Part shown: positions 11,649-22,770 of the stretch, one piece after another
Position numbering within the stretch: position 1 is the first letter of the stretch
Layout of the letters: every line of letters begins with the position of its first letter
NCBI GenBank assembly: GCA_946811695.1
Contig: OX328124.1
Span: 91,691,696-91,755,695, forward strand
Source: Gonocerus acuteangulatus
Taxonomy: Eukaryota > Arthropoda > Insecta > Hemiptera > Coreidae
Length of the DNA: 64,000 nucleotides
Direction of reading: 5' to 3'
The notes under the pieces: generated by a model
Seen by the model: only the letters and a program-made list of their open reading frames with translations
The model's database searches: none
What the model was told of the DNA's origin: nothing
Translations under genes and position numbers: made by a program

Positions 11649-12560
11649 CCATTAGACTTACACCACTTCCAAAAACAATCCCTTAAATGTATAATACATG
11701 AAGTTTGTCTGATATTATATACTTTATTGCAATCGTTTTCTTGTAATATTTACTGTAAGCCATCATTCTCGCAATGATCGATGAGTCACTATGACCAGAT
11801 TGATTATATGCGCATTCATCAAATGTTTTTATAAAACTAGAGGGTAAAACTAAAAGCAAAATCCAAACTACCAATATCGCTAGAACCCTCACACTCATCA
11901 TTCAATTCAGAAACCAATCGGTATATTATTATACCGGCTATATTATTTCCAGGCTGGATGCTATCCATGTAACACATTCTAATTAAAAATACTCACTCAA
12001 ATTTTGTTCTTTTTATATTTAACTGTTTTTAGTATCTATACTTCTCGAAAATTAAAATCATTAAAATTCTTATCTTTATAGATAAAAAATAAAATCTCCA
12101 AACCAATAAAAAACACTACACAAAGAAATATACAATTTTTCTACTGGTCTGATTTATTTTGTATTATATATAGCTTCAATTTCGTGGAACGAGTTAGCTA
12201 CAGGTTATCTCCTTTTTTTAGCTAGGATGGAAGTGATAACTTTTTTTTTTTTTCTTTCTTTTTTTTTTTTTTTTTTTAAAGACAAAACAAAAAAAACATT
12301 ACTACCTTCAGTAATTCAACACACAACCCAAGGAAAGGACCGGAAACTCCACCAGGATTATTATAAGGTATTTATATAACAAATAAAAAGCCTTTTTATT
12401 ATTTTCCTAGAAGGTTGATAAAAGTCATAAATGAAATGAAGTCATAAATTGTAGCAAGTTTAGTCCTTGTAAACTATATAGCATTGGATAGTCGGGATCC
12501 CAGAACGTCCCTAAGCTCATATAGCCTTAGAATAGAACTGACCACGCTATTTCAGTAGTG
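11649..12560. other. Anonymous DNA with a long T tract
   Basis: A T-rich tract interrupted by two C (12241-12278) is the only clear feature. A 72-codon minus ORF (11683-11901) starts with a hydrophobic N-terminal stretch, but it has no recognised motif and reads into AT-rich DNA. Confidence 0.4.
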
Positions 12561-12860
12561 GTGTCTTTCTATGATCTTGTGGCTAACGTCTTGCATTCTC
12601 ATGCGGATTCGGGTCCCGCCTGTTGAGTTTCTTCATATCTGGGCCCGTTCAAGGGATTCCCTTCTGCATCAGATATATCTATGAAGGGTGGCAACCTGTA
12701 GATATCCCAGCGCTAATGGCTTAGCTGCAGAAGCCGCCATAAATAAAGGAAACTATCACCCTAGTTCACCGAATGGTAAAGAATCTCATACCTCTAAGGT
12801 ATTTTTTCCTCTGGGCTCGTCTGTCCTGTTACGGGGCAGGTTCTTTTTCTTTGGGGGGAG
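12561..12860 (+). mobile_element. tRNA-derived SINE (family A) with an extra shared 3' segment
   Basis: The head has a Pol III A-box-like stretch near 12572-12585 (CTTGTGGCTAACG) and a B-box-like GGATTCGGGTCCCGCC near 12604-12619. The body carries GGGCCCGTTCAAGGG and then CAGCGCTAATGGCTTAG near 12707-12723, the family mark. After that, 12757-12853 matches the 3' part of the SINE at 33032-33374, including CCTGTTACGGGGCAG. The copy is diverged. Confidence 0.65.
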
Positions 12861-13180
12861 GGATTTAGGATAAAGAAATCTACAAGTATGTATATCAAAT
12901 GGATTGAAAAGGCGAATGGTTAGATTGGTAAATGTTGAGAGTTAGAATGAGGTTTTGGAGAGGAGTGAGTTGAATGCTTTAAGACAACAATAGACAGAGA
13001 GTGAGCCCAAGCTAGGATTAGTAGAGGCTACAATAGACGGAAACCATCCCTTCTTAGCATTCATTCTAGCTCCAAGCACAGTCATCCTCATGAGCTCTCT
13101 TATACTTAGAGTTCAACCTCAAACAAATTCTTCAAATCATGAATCACTTGGGAAATTGATGGCGAACAGTAAAATTAAGT
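12861..13180. other. Anonymous AT-rich DNA
   Basis: Nothing recognised. Confidence 0.4.
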
Positions 13181-13313
13181 CTCCTTTGACCGTTAGGATT
13201 GAGAAAGTGCAGGTGCTCGGGGTTCAGTCGTATGTTGAATAAAAATACATTTTATAAAAAAAATTAGTTGCATTTCTGCCAACGCTTCTACTCGACATTC
13301 AAGCCTTCTTCGG
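13181..13313 (-). repeat. CTGAAGAA-type repeat, family B
   Basis: Read on the minus strand it starts CCGAAGAAGGCTTGAAT, continues to AGAAGCGTTGGCAG and a T-rich stretch, and ends near CTCAATCCTAACGGTCAAAG. The same start and end occur in the copy at 43903-44003, so this is a dispersed repeat of about 100-130 bases. Confidence 0.6.
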
Positions 13314-15004
13314 AGCTGTGGAGGAGATGGAGAACAGATCATTTTTTATATATTACGTAGTTTTAATCAACATACGACCGAACTTGGACTATCTACACAT
13401 TCTATAAATCTCATTTTGGTTGACTAATGTTTCTATTCACGTCCACTGGATTTTAAATAAACTAGTATTACAAATACACACACAAAAAAAAAACTGCCTT
13501 CTCAATTCAGCTGCATATTTGCTAGTTAACAAACGCATTAACAGTTAAAAGTACAAACAAAAAATAATACAAGAATGATAAACACGTTCAATGGAACGAA
13601 GAGAACTATTTTGATACATTAAGCACAGTCCATTCCAGCGGAGATCGTCCTATCGAAATTTGAATGATAATATGTCTTTTAAAGATTTAATTAAGCTTTG
13701 AAAGGCCACTTTCCACTTACCACGATTTATCAATCTTTAACAAGAGATTTAATAAAATATATAAAAAACCTCCTGTGTTTATTCAACTTCTTCCTGTATA
13801 ATGAGTGACTGAGGTAATACATACAAACAACTATATAATTTTTTTTTTTTGGGTTCATTAATATTCAAAAGCTGGCGTTCGCCTGAACTGGCCATAGGAA
13901 TTTCTCTGTGTTTAATTGTCATTTGTCAGTTAAATAAAGTCGTATTTATGATCTCTATTCTAGGACATTAGATTCTCATAAGCTAACTTGACTCAAAAGG
14001 GGTGGTAATCTTAGGATAATTTGTCCCCAAAATAATATTGTGTTATAAAACAGGAAGTTCACTTTTCTTTTACCATGTTGACATGCTTTCGAAATATATT
14101 TATCCTAAAAATAAAGTAAACAAAAAAATTGATCCTCTAGCATTGGTAGTCTTAGTATAGCTATTGAAGTTTCGCCAACTTAGAAGGAATGAATAAGAGA
14201 TTCAGTCTGACCACACCATCTCCCAACTCCACCAAAGCTTCAACCATCCGAGGTATTTTCCCCGCAATGACTTAGTCACTGAGGTCGCTCTCTAAAATGA
14301 ACTTCATCCATGTGGATATTTATATTTTCTTATACATATACTAGAAATATTGAATAATATAAAGGTGCACTTATGTGTTATTAATTCTATCCAGCTAAAT
14401 TACTTTCTTGGGCAGACTGTCGATTAACTCAAATGATCTAATGTATTGGAAGTGGAATAGATTAACGGTTTGGTTGGCTAAGAAGGGAAATCCCCTATTT
14501 ATGAAATGCTACAACTGTTCGTCAAATACCTGACTCATACGAACCAACATCCCGGGTCAAACACCTGTTCTTAGAAGAGCTTTCATTTCGTAGGAACCAC
14601 ACTTCAACAGGCTTTATGGCTCTTTCCATGGTAAAGGACGTAAGGGCGAGGAGCCTTCAGGATTTGATCACAATAAGATTTCTTATTCTGAGATAAACTT
14701 TGTAAAATAATCTATGAATATATCAAACATTTGATCAAGACTTCATCAAGATAACCGCTTATACCCAAATAATTTTTTATTCAGTAAAGATGAAACAATA
14801 GAACAATAAAAGGAACATATATAATACATTTTGTATGCACTGGTACATTGGAAAAAAGAAGACAACCAAACTAGAAAATACTTAACAAAAATAGACCAGA
14901 AATAATTATATAACTTATTTAAAGTGGGCATTTAAGATAAGGCCAGATATATAGACCAAATATCTGGTAATAAACAGACCAACTAACATGCCATGGGATG
15001 ACTA
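13314..15004. other. Anonymous AT-rich DNA
   Basis: No gene recognised. Several 60-codon minus ORFs near 14746-15104 are AT-driven. Confidence 0.4.
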
Positions 15005-15114
15005 TAAAAATAACAAATAATTCGGTTATCAGCGAATTATCTGAGGAAACGTCAGATTGATAGAAAAATCTATATTTAGAACGTTTCGGCATGCTCTTTG
15101 GCACCTTTCTTCAG
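15005..15114 (-). repeat. CTGAAGAA-type repeat, family A
   Basis: On the minus strand CTGAAGAA (15114-15107) is followed by a weak stem and then CCGAAACGTTCTAAATATAG and ATTTTTC, the same block as in the copy at 27585-27720. It probably marks a retroelement end. Confidence 0.6.
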
Positions 15115-15647
15115 CTAAAAATTAAATATGAAAAATAACAAACGAGAATAATTACAAAAGTAAGCACAATTTTTACATCTTGACAACATTTCTTTTTTTT
15201 TTAATTGTCTTCCGCCATCGCCTAGGATTTTATTAGTATTGGCTACTGAATATATTATTTAAAACTAGTTAGGAAAATGCTGTTATTTCTGTGCTTATAG
15301 TAGGCATATTTGCCATTTTTCCATAAAGGGGGGCATTTTTTAAGTTTGTTTACTTACTCTAAAGTTCTGTATAAAATTACTGATCAATTTGCTAAAAAAA
15401 ATTTTTTTCCAAAATAGACTTTTAAAAAAAGAGTTTTATAAAACTTTATCAAAATAAAAGTTTTATTTATGAGAAAGAAATACATACATTTTATAACTAT
15501 CTTTGGAAAAGAGAAAGTATTTAAAAAAATTACTACATTAACAGACATGAGTAATTTTGTAATTATAGTAAATTTTGTTAAATATCTCGAAAACGGTTGA
15601 GAAATATTGGTTAAGGTGAAGCAGAACCGATAAGTCGACTGCCTAAT

Positions 15648-15650
<3 letters not shown>
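15115..15650. other. Anonymous AT-rich DNA
   Basis: Nothing recognised. A 166-codon minus ORF spanning 15384-15884 is produced by the low-complexity tracts that follow. Confidence 0.4.
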
Positions 15651-15689
<39 letters not shown>

Positions 15690-15712
15690 AAAAAAAAAAA
15701 AAAAAAAAAAAA
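15651..15712. repeat. (CT)n followed by a 26-base A tract
   Basis: CT dinucleotides at 15651-15686, then A at 15687-15712. These create a false Phe-run and Glu-Arg-repeat reading on the minus strand. Confidence 0.95.
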
Positions 15713-16192
15713 TCGTTAGAGCCTTTTGCTCAAATTCAGGAACATAAATATGCTTTAGCTCCACCCGATAAACCGATGTAATGTTCTCTATAACATACAG
15801 CCTTCTTTTTCGTACATGGCCAACCCGCCAGCGCGAACACCAGCAGACACTTTTTTGTAACTTTTTTTTTTTCAGTTCAGTCATCGCTATAGCCTATTTA
15901 TGCTAAACGTTCCGTATGCAAGAATACTATAACACTTATAGTATATCTATCCCGACCTTTGATTCTCCCATAAAGTCCAACTTTGTTAAGTTTGTTAGTA
16001 AAAGCTGTATATAATCCCTGGGCAGTGGTGAGTGACAGCTGTAGAGCTATCGATTCCCCGTAGACGGGGGTGAGTCCGCTCCAATGAACCTCTCAGGGGC
16101 TCGAGTCTTTACTCTCAGCCGTCAGCTACACACTCCTTATCTTTAAACCTTTATACAATCACAGGTAAACATTGAAATTTTCTTATTAACCA
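15713..16192. other. Anonymous DNA, possible degraded SINE
   Basis: 16025-16135 is locally GC-richer. On the minus strand it has weak A-box and B-box-like phrases (TAGCTGACGGCTGAGA, GACTCGAGCCCC). The support is too thin for a firm SINE call. Confidence 0.3.
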
Positions 16193-16437
16193 GGCTTAGA
16201 ATTGGACACCGCTTACTAAAACACGGACATCTTATGCAAAAAAAAAAAAAAAGACAGACCAAGGCGCAGTAATTGCAACGAGGACGTTACAGTAAAACAC
16301 ATACTGATAGACAGTAGACTGAGAAACAACTTACAAATACCACGTGACTTAGTTGACATACTATTACCAGGTACTCAAAATATACTCAAAAAACACTCAA
16401 AATATACTCAAAAATTTAGTAAAATATGTAAAACTTA
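16193..16437 (+). pseudogene. C-terminal fragment of an RNase-H-type LINE protein
   Basis: The reading gives RLRIGHRLLKHGHLM. A tract of 16 A interrupts and shifts the frame, and the reading resumes DRPRRSNCNEDVTVKHILID, RLRNNLQIPRDLVDILLPG, ending at TAA. The phrase RxRIGHT-L-HG-L followed by C..C....LTVKHIL..C is known from the C-terminal end of LINE proteins of the I/R1/LOA type. Here two of the cysteines are replaced (by Arg and Ser). Related tails lie at 22685-22770 and 29484-29770. This is a dead 5'-truncated fragment. Confidence 0.7.
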
Positions 16438-16543
16438 AATATAGTTGAGCTTTAGTTAAAATATAAACATAAAATAAAATTTTCAATTGACATTCATCCA
16501 CATAAAAAGTGAAAATCGAATTTACACAATTTTAATTTGAAGT

Positions 16544-16586
<43 letters not shown>

Positions 16587-16840
16587 TATTCCTTTATTTA
16601 GTATTATTTTGTTGTTTTTAGTTTTATTTATTTTGTTATATTTTATAATTATTTATTTTATTTTACTTCTTTTTTTTGGACTTAGACTGATTACATAGTC
16701 ATAATACTGTAAGGAGACCATCGCCAAAAGTTACGGGTAAACAAATAAATAAATAAAATGTTCTAACTAACCCATTATAAATAATATAAATAAGATGTGA
16801 GTGTGAGTGTGTGCGTGCGTGCGTGCGTGCGCGCGCGCGC

Positions 16841-16875
<35 letters not shown>

Positions 16876-17316
16876 TGTGGGTGGGTGGGTGTGTGTAAAT
16901 ATAATAAACTCTAAGTAATAAAAGCCTTAGTAAATATCATTAAAAAAAAAAATAAAATAAAAAAAAAAAAAATTAAATCAAATCACCAAATATCATTAAA
17001 AAAAATAATAATAACAAAAAATAATTAAATAAAATAAATAAAAACTTTTAAAATAAAATTATTAACTCCTATCCCCTCACATCTTCTTGTTGACTTCGCG
17101 TGACACCGATACAATTATTTTATATAAATATCCACCTATAATCCTGTGACCTCATACTGGTTGACAACACATTAAACAGAAAAAAAAAAAAAGTATTTCA
17201 GTACCAAATTTCTTAAAAATCGGAAATATATATACAGACACAAATTTGAACCACTGTTATTTTCGTGGTCTTATTTTATATTCGTATCTATTTCTGACAC
17301 GTAAAATATTCTTTGC
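16438..17316. other. AT-rich DNA with three simple repeats
   Basis: Contains (AT)n at 16552-16584, a compound (GT)n/(GC)n tract at 16797-16898, and A-rich low-complexity sequence at 16940-17050. No gene is seen. Confidence 0.7.
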
Positions 17317-17740
17317 AGTCAGGGAATAGTGGGGATTGGGCTAGGAAAACATCAATACGATTTTTGTAAAAATCTATATTAACAACGTATCGGCTACTCC
17401 TTGTTAGCCTTTGTCAGCTAAAAGAGAACTCTAATGCAGAATTAATAAACAGAATAGTTAAGCCAATAAAGAAATATGATAGATCTAGAAATACAAATCA
17501 TTTACAAGAACAGTTTGTTGTTAACATCAAAAAGTAACAGAACATTATAAACAGGTAAGTGAATTTATAATGTCTAGTTACTTATTGATGTTTACAAAAA
17601 AAATGTTCTTATAAGTGATTTGTATTTGTAGATCTAACATATTTTTTTATTGGTTTAACTATTCTGTTTATTAATTCTGCATTTGGGTTTGTCCTTTAGC
17701 TGACAAAATTAAGACGGCAGGAAGATCAATAAGGCAGGAA
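17317..17740. repeat. Inverted pair of family A repeats forming an imperfect palindrome
   Basis: The minus-strand unit at 17420-17317 reads CTGACAAAGGCTA...TAGCCGATACGTTG, then AATATAGATTTTTAC and CCTAGCCCAATCCCCAC. A long imperfect palindrome (17411-17551 with 17561-17707, centre near 17559) links it to a second CTGACAAA at about 17700, whose downstream ATTTTTATTTAGAAC resembles the unit. The two units therefore face each other. Confidence 0.65.
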
Positions 17741-19099
17741 CCGATTTTTATTTAGAACATTTTAAAATAAACACAAACAATTAAGGAGAAGGGCAAGATT
17801 TGGCTTAGATCCGCAATAAAAAAGTGCCAATAATTCTACTGGCTACCAGGAAGGGAGAAATAAACAAATAATCGGTTCATTGAACATTAGCAGGAGGACA
17901 GAGGTCACTTCCGCCGATCCAGATTAGCACGTAGTCGGAAAGAATCTGCCGATATAATCAATTTTAGATTAGTCATTCCTCAATGACCCACTTAGAGTTA
18001 AATATAAAGGGGCACTCATTATTACAAGTGAAGGATGAATGTTCAGTAATTGTTTATTTATAAATCGCTAACAATGGCGATTAGGAAGGAACCAAGTATA
18101 TGTGACAAAATGCCTTGGAAGTATATAATTCTTAAAAAATCCATCACAAAAAGAGCTGTAAAAAGAAACAAACACATTCCTCAGAAAGAGTGGTGAACAC
18201 CGCCTTCCTGAAGAATTTCCTTAAAATAAACTACATAAATTAAAAATAAAATGAAAATATTTTTGCTCTTTCATATTTGTTATTTATTTATGAGCTCCAC
18301 AACATTAGGCGATTAGCTCATCAAACTTGTGATTTATTCAGCAATAATAACAAAAAAGTTAAAAAAAAAAAAAAAAATAAATAAATACCTCCAATTAAAA
18401 TGATAAGTAATAAAATCTAGGGATTTTTAAATGACTTATTACCTAATAACTGATAAAAAAAAGGCACTGCAGCTTATGGCAATCGTTTTAATATTTAAGT
18501 ATTGGATATTTCTAATTTATACCTGAAACGTTTGGACATGTTATATTACATTATGAGCAGCAGATTCAATTATTAAATTGTTCTATTTAGTTAGCGTGTG
18601 TACTCATGCCTAAGCTAGTGGCTTCGATTCCCACTAGAAGTGATAGATTTTCTTTCGGAAAAAGAGAAGGTATCACCTCTATATTGGCTATGAAAGGGAG
18701 ATATCCTATACAAAACCCGTTCCAAAAATCGTTGTCATGTAACTTTAAAATATTTCTTTATTTTTTTTTTCCAAGATATGTTTCTCACTAGTTTAGCATG
18801 GCGACTACCGAGTTTAGCTACATGGATACCAAATATGTATAATAAATAACAATTTAAAAAAAAGTAACGATCGGCACGGGAAAATTAAGTTGATTCCGAA
18901 GTAATCCCCCGTACCTACCTATATTATCTGATTTTCACATCTTTCTTTTTAGAAGACCTCGCTGCATATCGGGTTTCGTTGCAATGAAAAAGAAAAAGAA
19001 AAAAATTAACGTTCAGGGGAGCATTAATATAGTAATTAGTTCTTGAAGTAACTAGTAGGAGTTGCTCTCCAAAATTATTTAAACAGTAACTAATACTCG
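17741..19099. other. Anonymous AT-rich DNA with a possible SINE
   Basis: Near 18592-18650 a stretch with CATGCCTAAGCTAGTGG and TTCGATTCCCACTAG resembles the A and B boxes of a tRNA-derived SINE, but the rest is diverged. Nothing else is recognised. Confidence 0.35.
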
Positions 19100-19103
19100 T
19101 ATT

Positions 19104-19288
19104 TGCGACGTTCCAAACCAGTTAAGGTTCACCATCAGGCAACTTATATTACGCTGAGTTAAGGTCATGATTTGTTGAGAGGACATGTTATATTCAGTGT
19201 GAAGGTTAAGGTCATTAACACGACTTAATATAAGATTGAACCTGATGATGAACCAGAACAAGTTCCAAAAGTCGCAAATGGTCAATGT
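19104..19288. repeat. Imperfect inverted repeat, about 40-bp arms
   Basis: Left arm about 19104-19150 (ATTTGCGACGTTCC ... AAGGTTCACCATCAGG) pairs with right arm about 19235-19282 (CCTGATGATGAACC ... AAGTCGCAAAT), separated by about 90 bases. This is a MITE-like or foldback structure with no target duplication identified. Confidence 0.6.
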
Positions 19289-20810
19289 TTTTACTAAGTT
19301 TGGGGAACAACTCCTGCCAGTTTCTTCTTCTTTCTACATACATAGTAATTTGTGTTCAGAGTCAATGAAATCGTCAAATCGTTCGAAGTGCTGTTTACCA
19401 AGTTACGTCGTGGAAAAAAGAAACTGTGACCGCTATCGTCTCAAACAAAGACAAACGAATGTATATATAAATATGTAACTAGATTCCTTCGGAAAATGCA
19501 AAAAGAAGCTCTCAGCAAAAAGAACGTTGGTCAAGTTTATAAGTATTATTCAGATAAAATTGGTATTTACTCACGTATATATTGGTATGCTTTTACGAGA
19601 CATACGTTTTATCTTATTATATATTTTTCAGCAGTACGTAATATTAAATAAAATTAGACACCTCACTTTCTCTTTATAATTATCAAGAGAAGGTCGTGAA
19701 CTAATTTGTTCTTACATGAAGTATAATGGAAATTTCAAAATCCAAATTAACTATCTTGAAATGACAATGTGCACGAGTCGGAAGAGGACACGATGTTGGG
19801 CAATAGGAACCATTAGTTCCGTCAGAACAAGAAGGCATGTCAAAGTATCCTTAAGATTGTTTACGTAACGACGACACTTCCAGCTGACGTCGTCGCTGGT
19901 TAAATAGTGATGAACGCAGAGACAATGCACGGATACACCAAAACTAGCTGTTGGCTTCCGCTAATCACGTAGGAAGACAGGTCGTGTTCTTAGTTAATAC
20001 AATCAAAGAATTGTGCCTCTAGTCAGGACTGCAATGGAACAAATTGCATTAATTTCATAAACTTTAAGATCATTTTAGGATAAACGAAAATTGGAGTGCA
20101 AGCATATGAAAATGTAGGTCTTGTGGGGTCTATAAGATCGCAAGAATGATGAATGCATCAATTTTCTAGAGACCAGAAAACATCTCTCTTAGTCTCTTTC
20201 ATTCCTCCACATTGCGGGGAAAACCCGATGTCGCAAGCCCGGAATATTAGCACGATGTCTTAGAAGGTAAAAAAAAAAAAAAAAAAAAAAAAAATTGGTA
20301 GATCAAATTTAAATATGTATATCAGTTGGACCTAAATCGATACCGTAAGCGGTCTGATTTTGGCACAAATCAATTTCACCTTGTCCAGCACAATCCATCG
20401 AACAGAATACTATTGCCTCTTATCTCTATGTATGATACACGTGTTGTTTATTTGTTAGGATTAAATATCGTGGGCGTATATATGAAGGGGCTGCATCCCT
20501 CCTCCCGAAATTTTTATTTAATCGGTAAAATTGTGTCATAAAAACCTAAAAAATAAAATAAATAAGATTACATAGTTCAGAAAAAAATAAATATTTTGTT
20601 GGGTGTAATAGCGTTTTAGTTGGCTAACTGTTCCAAGTTCTAGATTGTTAGTATTACATACCCCCCCCCAATGCGACCAGCTCCCCCCCAGATAATATTT
20701 CCTATATACACCCCTGTTAAACGCGTCTTTTGAGATATAATATTTTCCTTATTTATGGTTTGGCTCATTATTGTAATGTATTATACTTTGTGTATACAGT
20801 AGAAAATGAC
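19289..20810. other. Anonymous AT-rich DNA
   Basis: A-tract at 20272-20294. Short ORFs (for example 20326-20541 +) show no motif. Confidence 0.4.
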
Positions 20811-20933
20811 AGGACATACGCCGAGATAGTAAGAAGATTACCAGACATGCAAGGACATACGCCGAGATAGTAAGAAGATTACCAGACATGCAAGGACATA
20901 CGCCGAGATAGTAAGAAGATTACCAGACATGCA
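20811..20933. repeat. 41-bp tandem repeat, three identical units
   Basis: Unit starts AGGACATACGCCGAGATAGT. Units at 20811-20851, 20852-20892 and 20893-20933 are identical, so the expansion is recent. Confidence 0.97.
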
Positions 20934-22684
20934 AGGTATCAATCTATAGATATCTTACATACTTTGTCAAAAATAAAAGCCATCGACTTCTGTAGACGTG
21001 ATCAATATCATAAACACACGTGAAGTCTGAGTAAAAAAAAAACTATAAAACATCAATTTGAATGCTGGAGCACGCAGAAAATAATGTCCCACAAAATTGG
21101 ACTAATAAATTGTGTAAAGCATAAAAAATAACAACAAAATATTATAATTAGTATTAAAAATATTATCATTTCTCTGTTTATCTCCACAGAGTCCAAGCAA
21201 GCAGCAAGTTTTACGTTGCTGTTTTTATAATAACTTGCATTATTGTTACTTATTAGACACACAAAAATGTTTTTCATAACCGATTTTTATGTGTCGATTT
21301 AACATATTGTTTTTATTTAACTCTCTTAGTTAATTCCGTATATTTGTTTATTTTGAGGAGAAAAAGGCTGCCAAAGATCACGCCTAAACAATTAGATTGT
21401 TGTTCTCTGACTTATTAATTAATCCCAGACTTCTTATCACCTAGACGGCTAACTATCTGCACCTCATTATAAAATAAAAAAATAAATATTGGATTTTTTA
21501 CCTCCAAAAATTATAGAATACTAATACAATTATTTCCAAAGCTCCTACAGGATAAAGGAGTTTCCTACCTGTTTAACTGCGGAACAAAAATACAGAAATA
21601 GGAAAAATTGTAAAAATAAGAATTACTTACACAATGAGGCTTCTGTATTTGGTGAATCGCACATTAAAATGGGCATAGGAACCTGGAAGTCGGAAGAGAT
21701 AAGCCTATATAAAGAAAAATAAAAACGCTGAGAGTTAAAATGCAAGCTAAGGTCTGGGTTACTGGAAGACCGGCCCAAACTGAGGTTAAAGCGAGGATTG
21801 CTGGAGTCACTCCTTTCAGCAAAACCCCAGTAAGCTCTAAAACCGCTGAGCTAGCTGGCAGATCAACGTTCACGTCGGAGGGGGGAGTCTGCGAAAATAC
21901 AAAGTCCAGTCCCCGCTTTCCCCTACTACCTTATGTCAACATTTTAATTTATTGGCGTTCCGAAGAGCAAAGAAACTCTTTTCAGAAATCATTCAAAATG
22001 AAGGTATAACAGCGTGTCTACTACTTTTGTGAAAGCCAATTTCGGAACATTTTCGTGACATTTTAACTATTTGAAAAGCAAATTTCATGCTCATTAAAAA
22101 GAAAATAATTTCAATCAAAATGTAAAAGCCTTAACTATTGGCGTAAAATTGGTCCTGTGTTTAGAATTTCAATATTTAAGCCTGCATATATTTAAAAAAT
22201 GAATAATTGATTTGTAAATGCATACAAAAACGGCGACAATTACGGTCGAAGTACCGGGATTAAGGTACACTCCGGTCAAAACTGAAATTTCGTGACTGGG
22301 TTTAAAAATTCATGACTTTTTCATGCCCTATTTTCAATTTCGTGACATTTTATTTATTCCGATAAAGCGACGTGGCGATTAACTCATTAGAACCGCTGAA
22401 ACAAAGTAAGTTTACGTATTTCTCAGTTAGTTGTAAAAATAACGAAACCAACAAAATTTAGATTAGAATAAAATATTTTCATTAAAAAATACATGAAACT
22501 ATATTTTTGAATAAGTATAATTATATTTTAAATATGTAAGGCGTGTTTGAATGCGAATATCTTGTGTAAGTCATGTACAGGGTGTCACAAAAATAATGGA
22601 CATTCATTGGGCAGATGATTCTCCAATGTGAGATGTGAGAAAAAAAAAAAAAAAACCATATTGACCCCCTCAAAATTGACCTTG
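20934..22684. other. Anonymous DNA with possible SINE-like segment
   Basis: 21664-21930 is GC-richer. The minus strand contains AGCTAGCTCAGCGGTTTTAGAG, similar to a tRNA A-box region, but there is no clear B box. ORFs on both strands of that segment mirror each other and are not credible. Near 22578 is ACAGGGTGTCACAAAAATAA, a phrase often seen at insect transposon ends. No gene is seen. Confidence 0.3.
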
Positions 22685-22770
22685 TAATGTTTTAAAGTGG
22701 GTATTTCTTTTCCGTCGAGTAAGTATGAATATCCGTGGGTAGGGTTTGTCCTATCCGAAGCCTGGATGAA
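22685..22770 (-). pseudogene. Short LINE C-terminal fragment
   Basis: The minus strand reads RLRIGQTLPT and then shifts. Its nucleotides match the segment at 29650-29720 (GGATAGGACA, CTTCGGATAGG, TACTTACT). It is a remnant of the same LINE family as at 16193 and 29484. Confidence 0.55.

Noticed and set aside
15384..15884. 166-codon minus ORF, one of the longer ORFs in the window
   Set aside because: Its length depends on the (CT)n and A tracts (Glu-Arg and Phe runs), and the rest has AT-driven composition with no motif.
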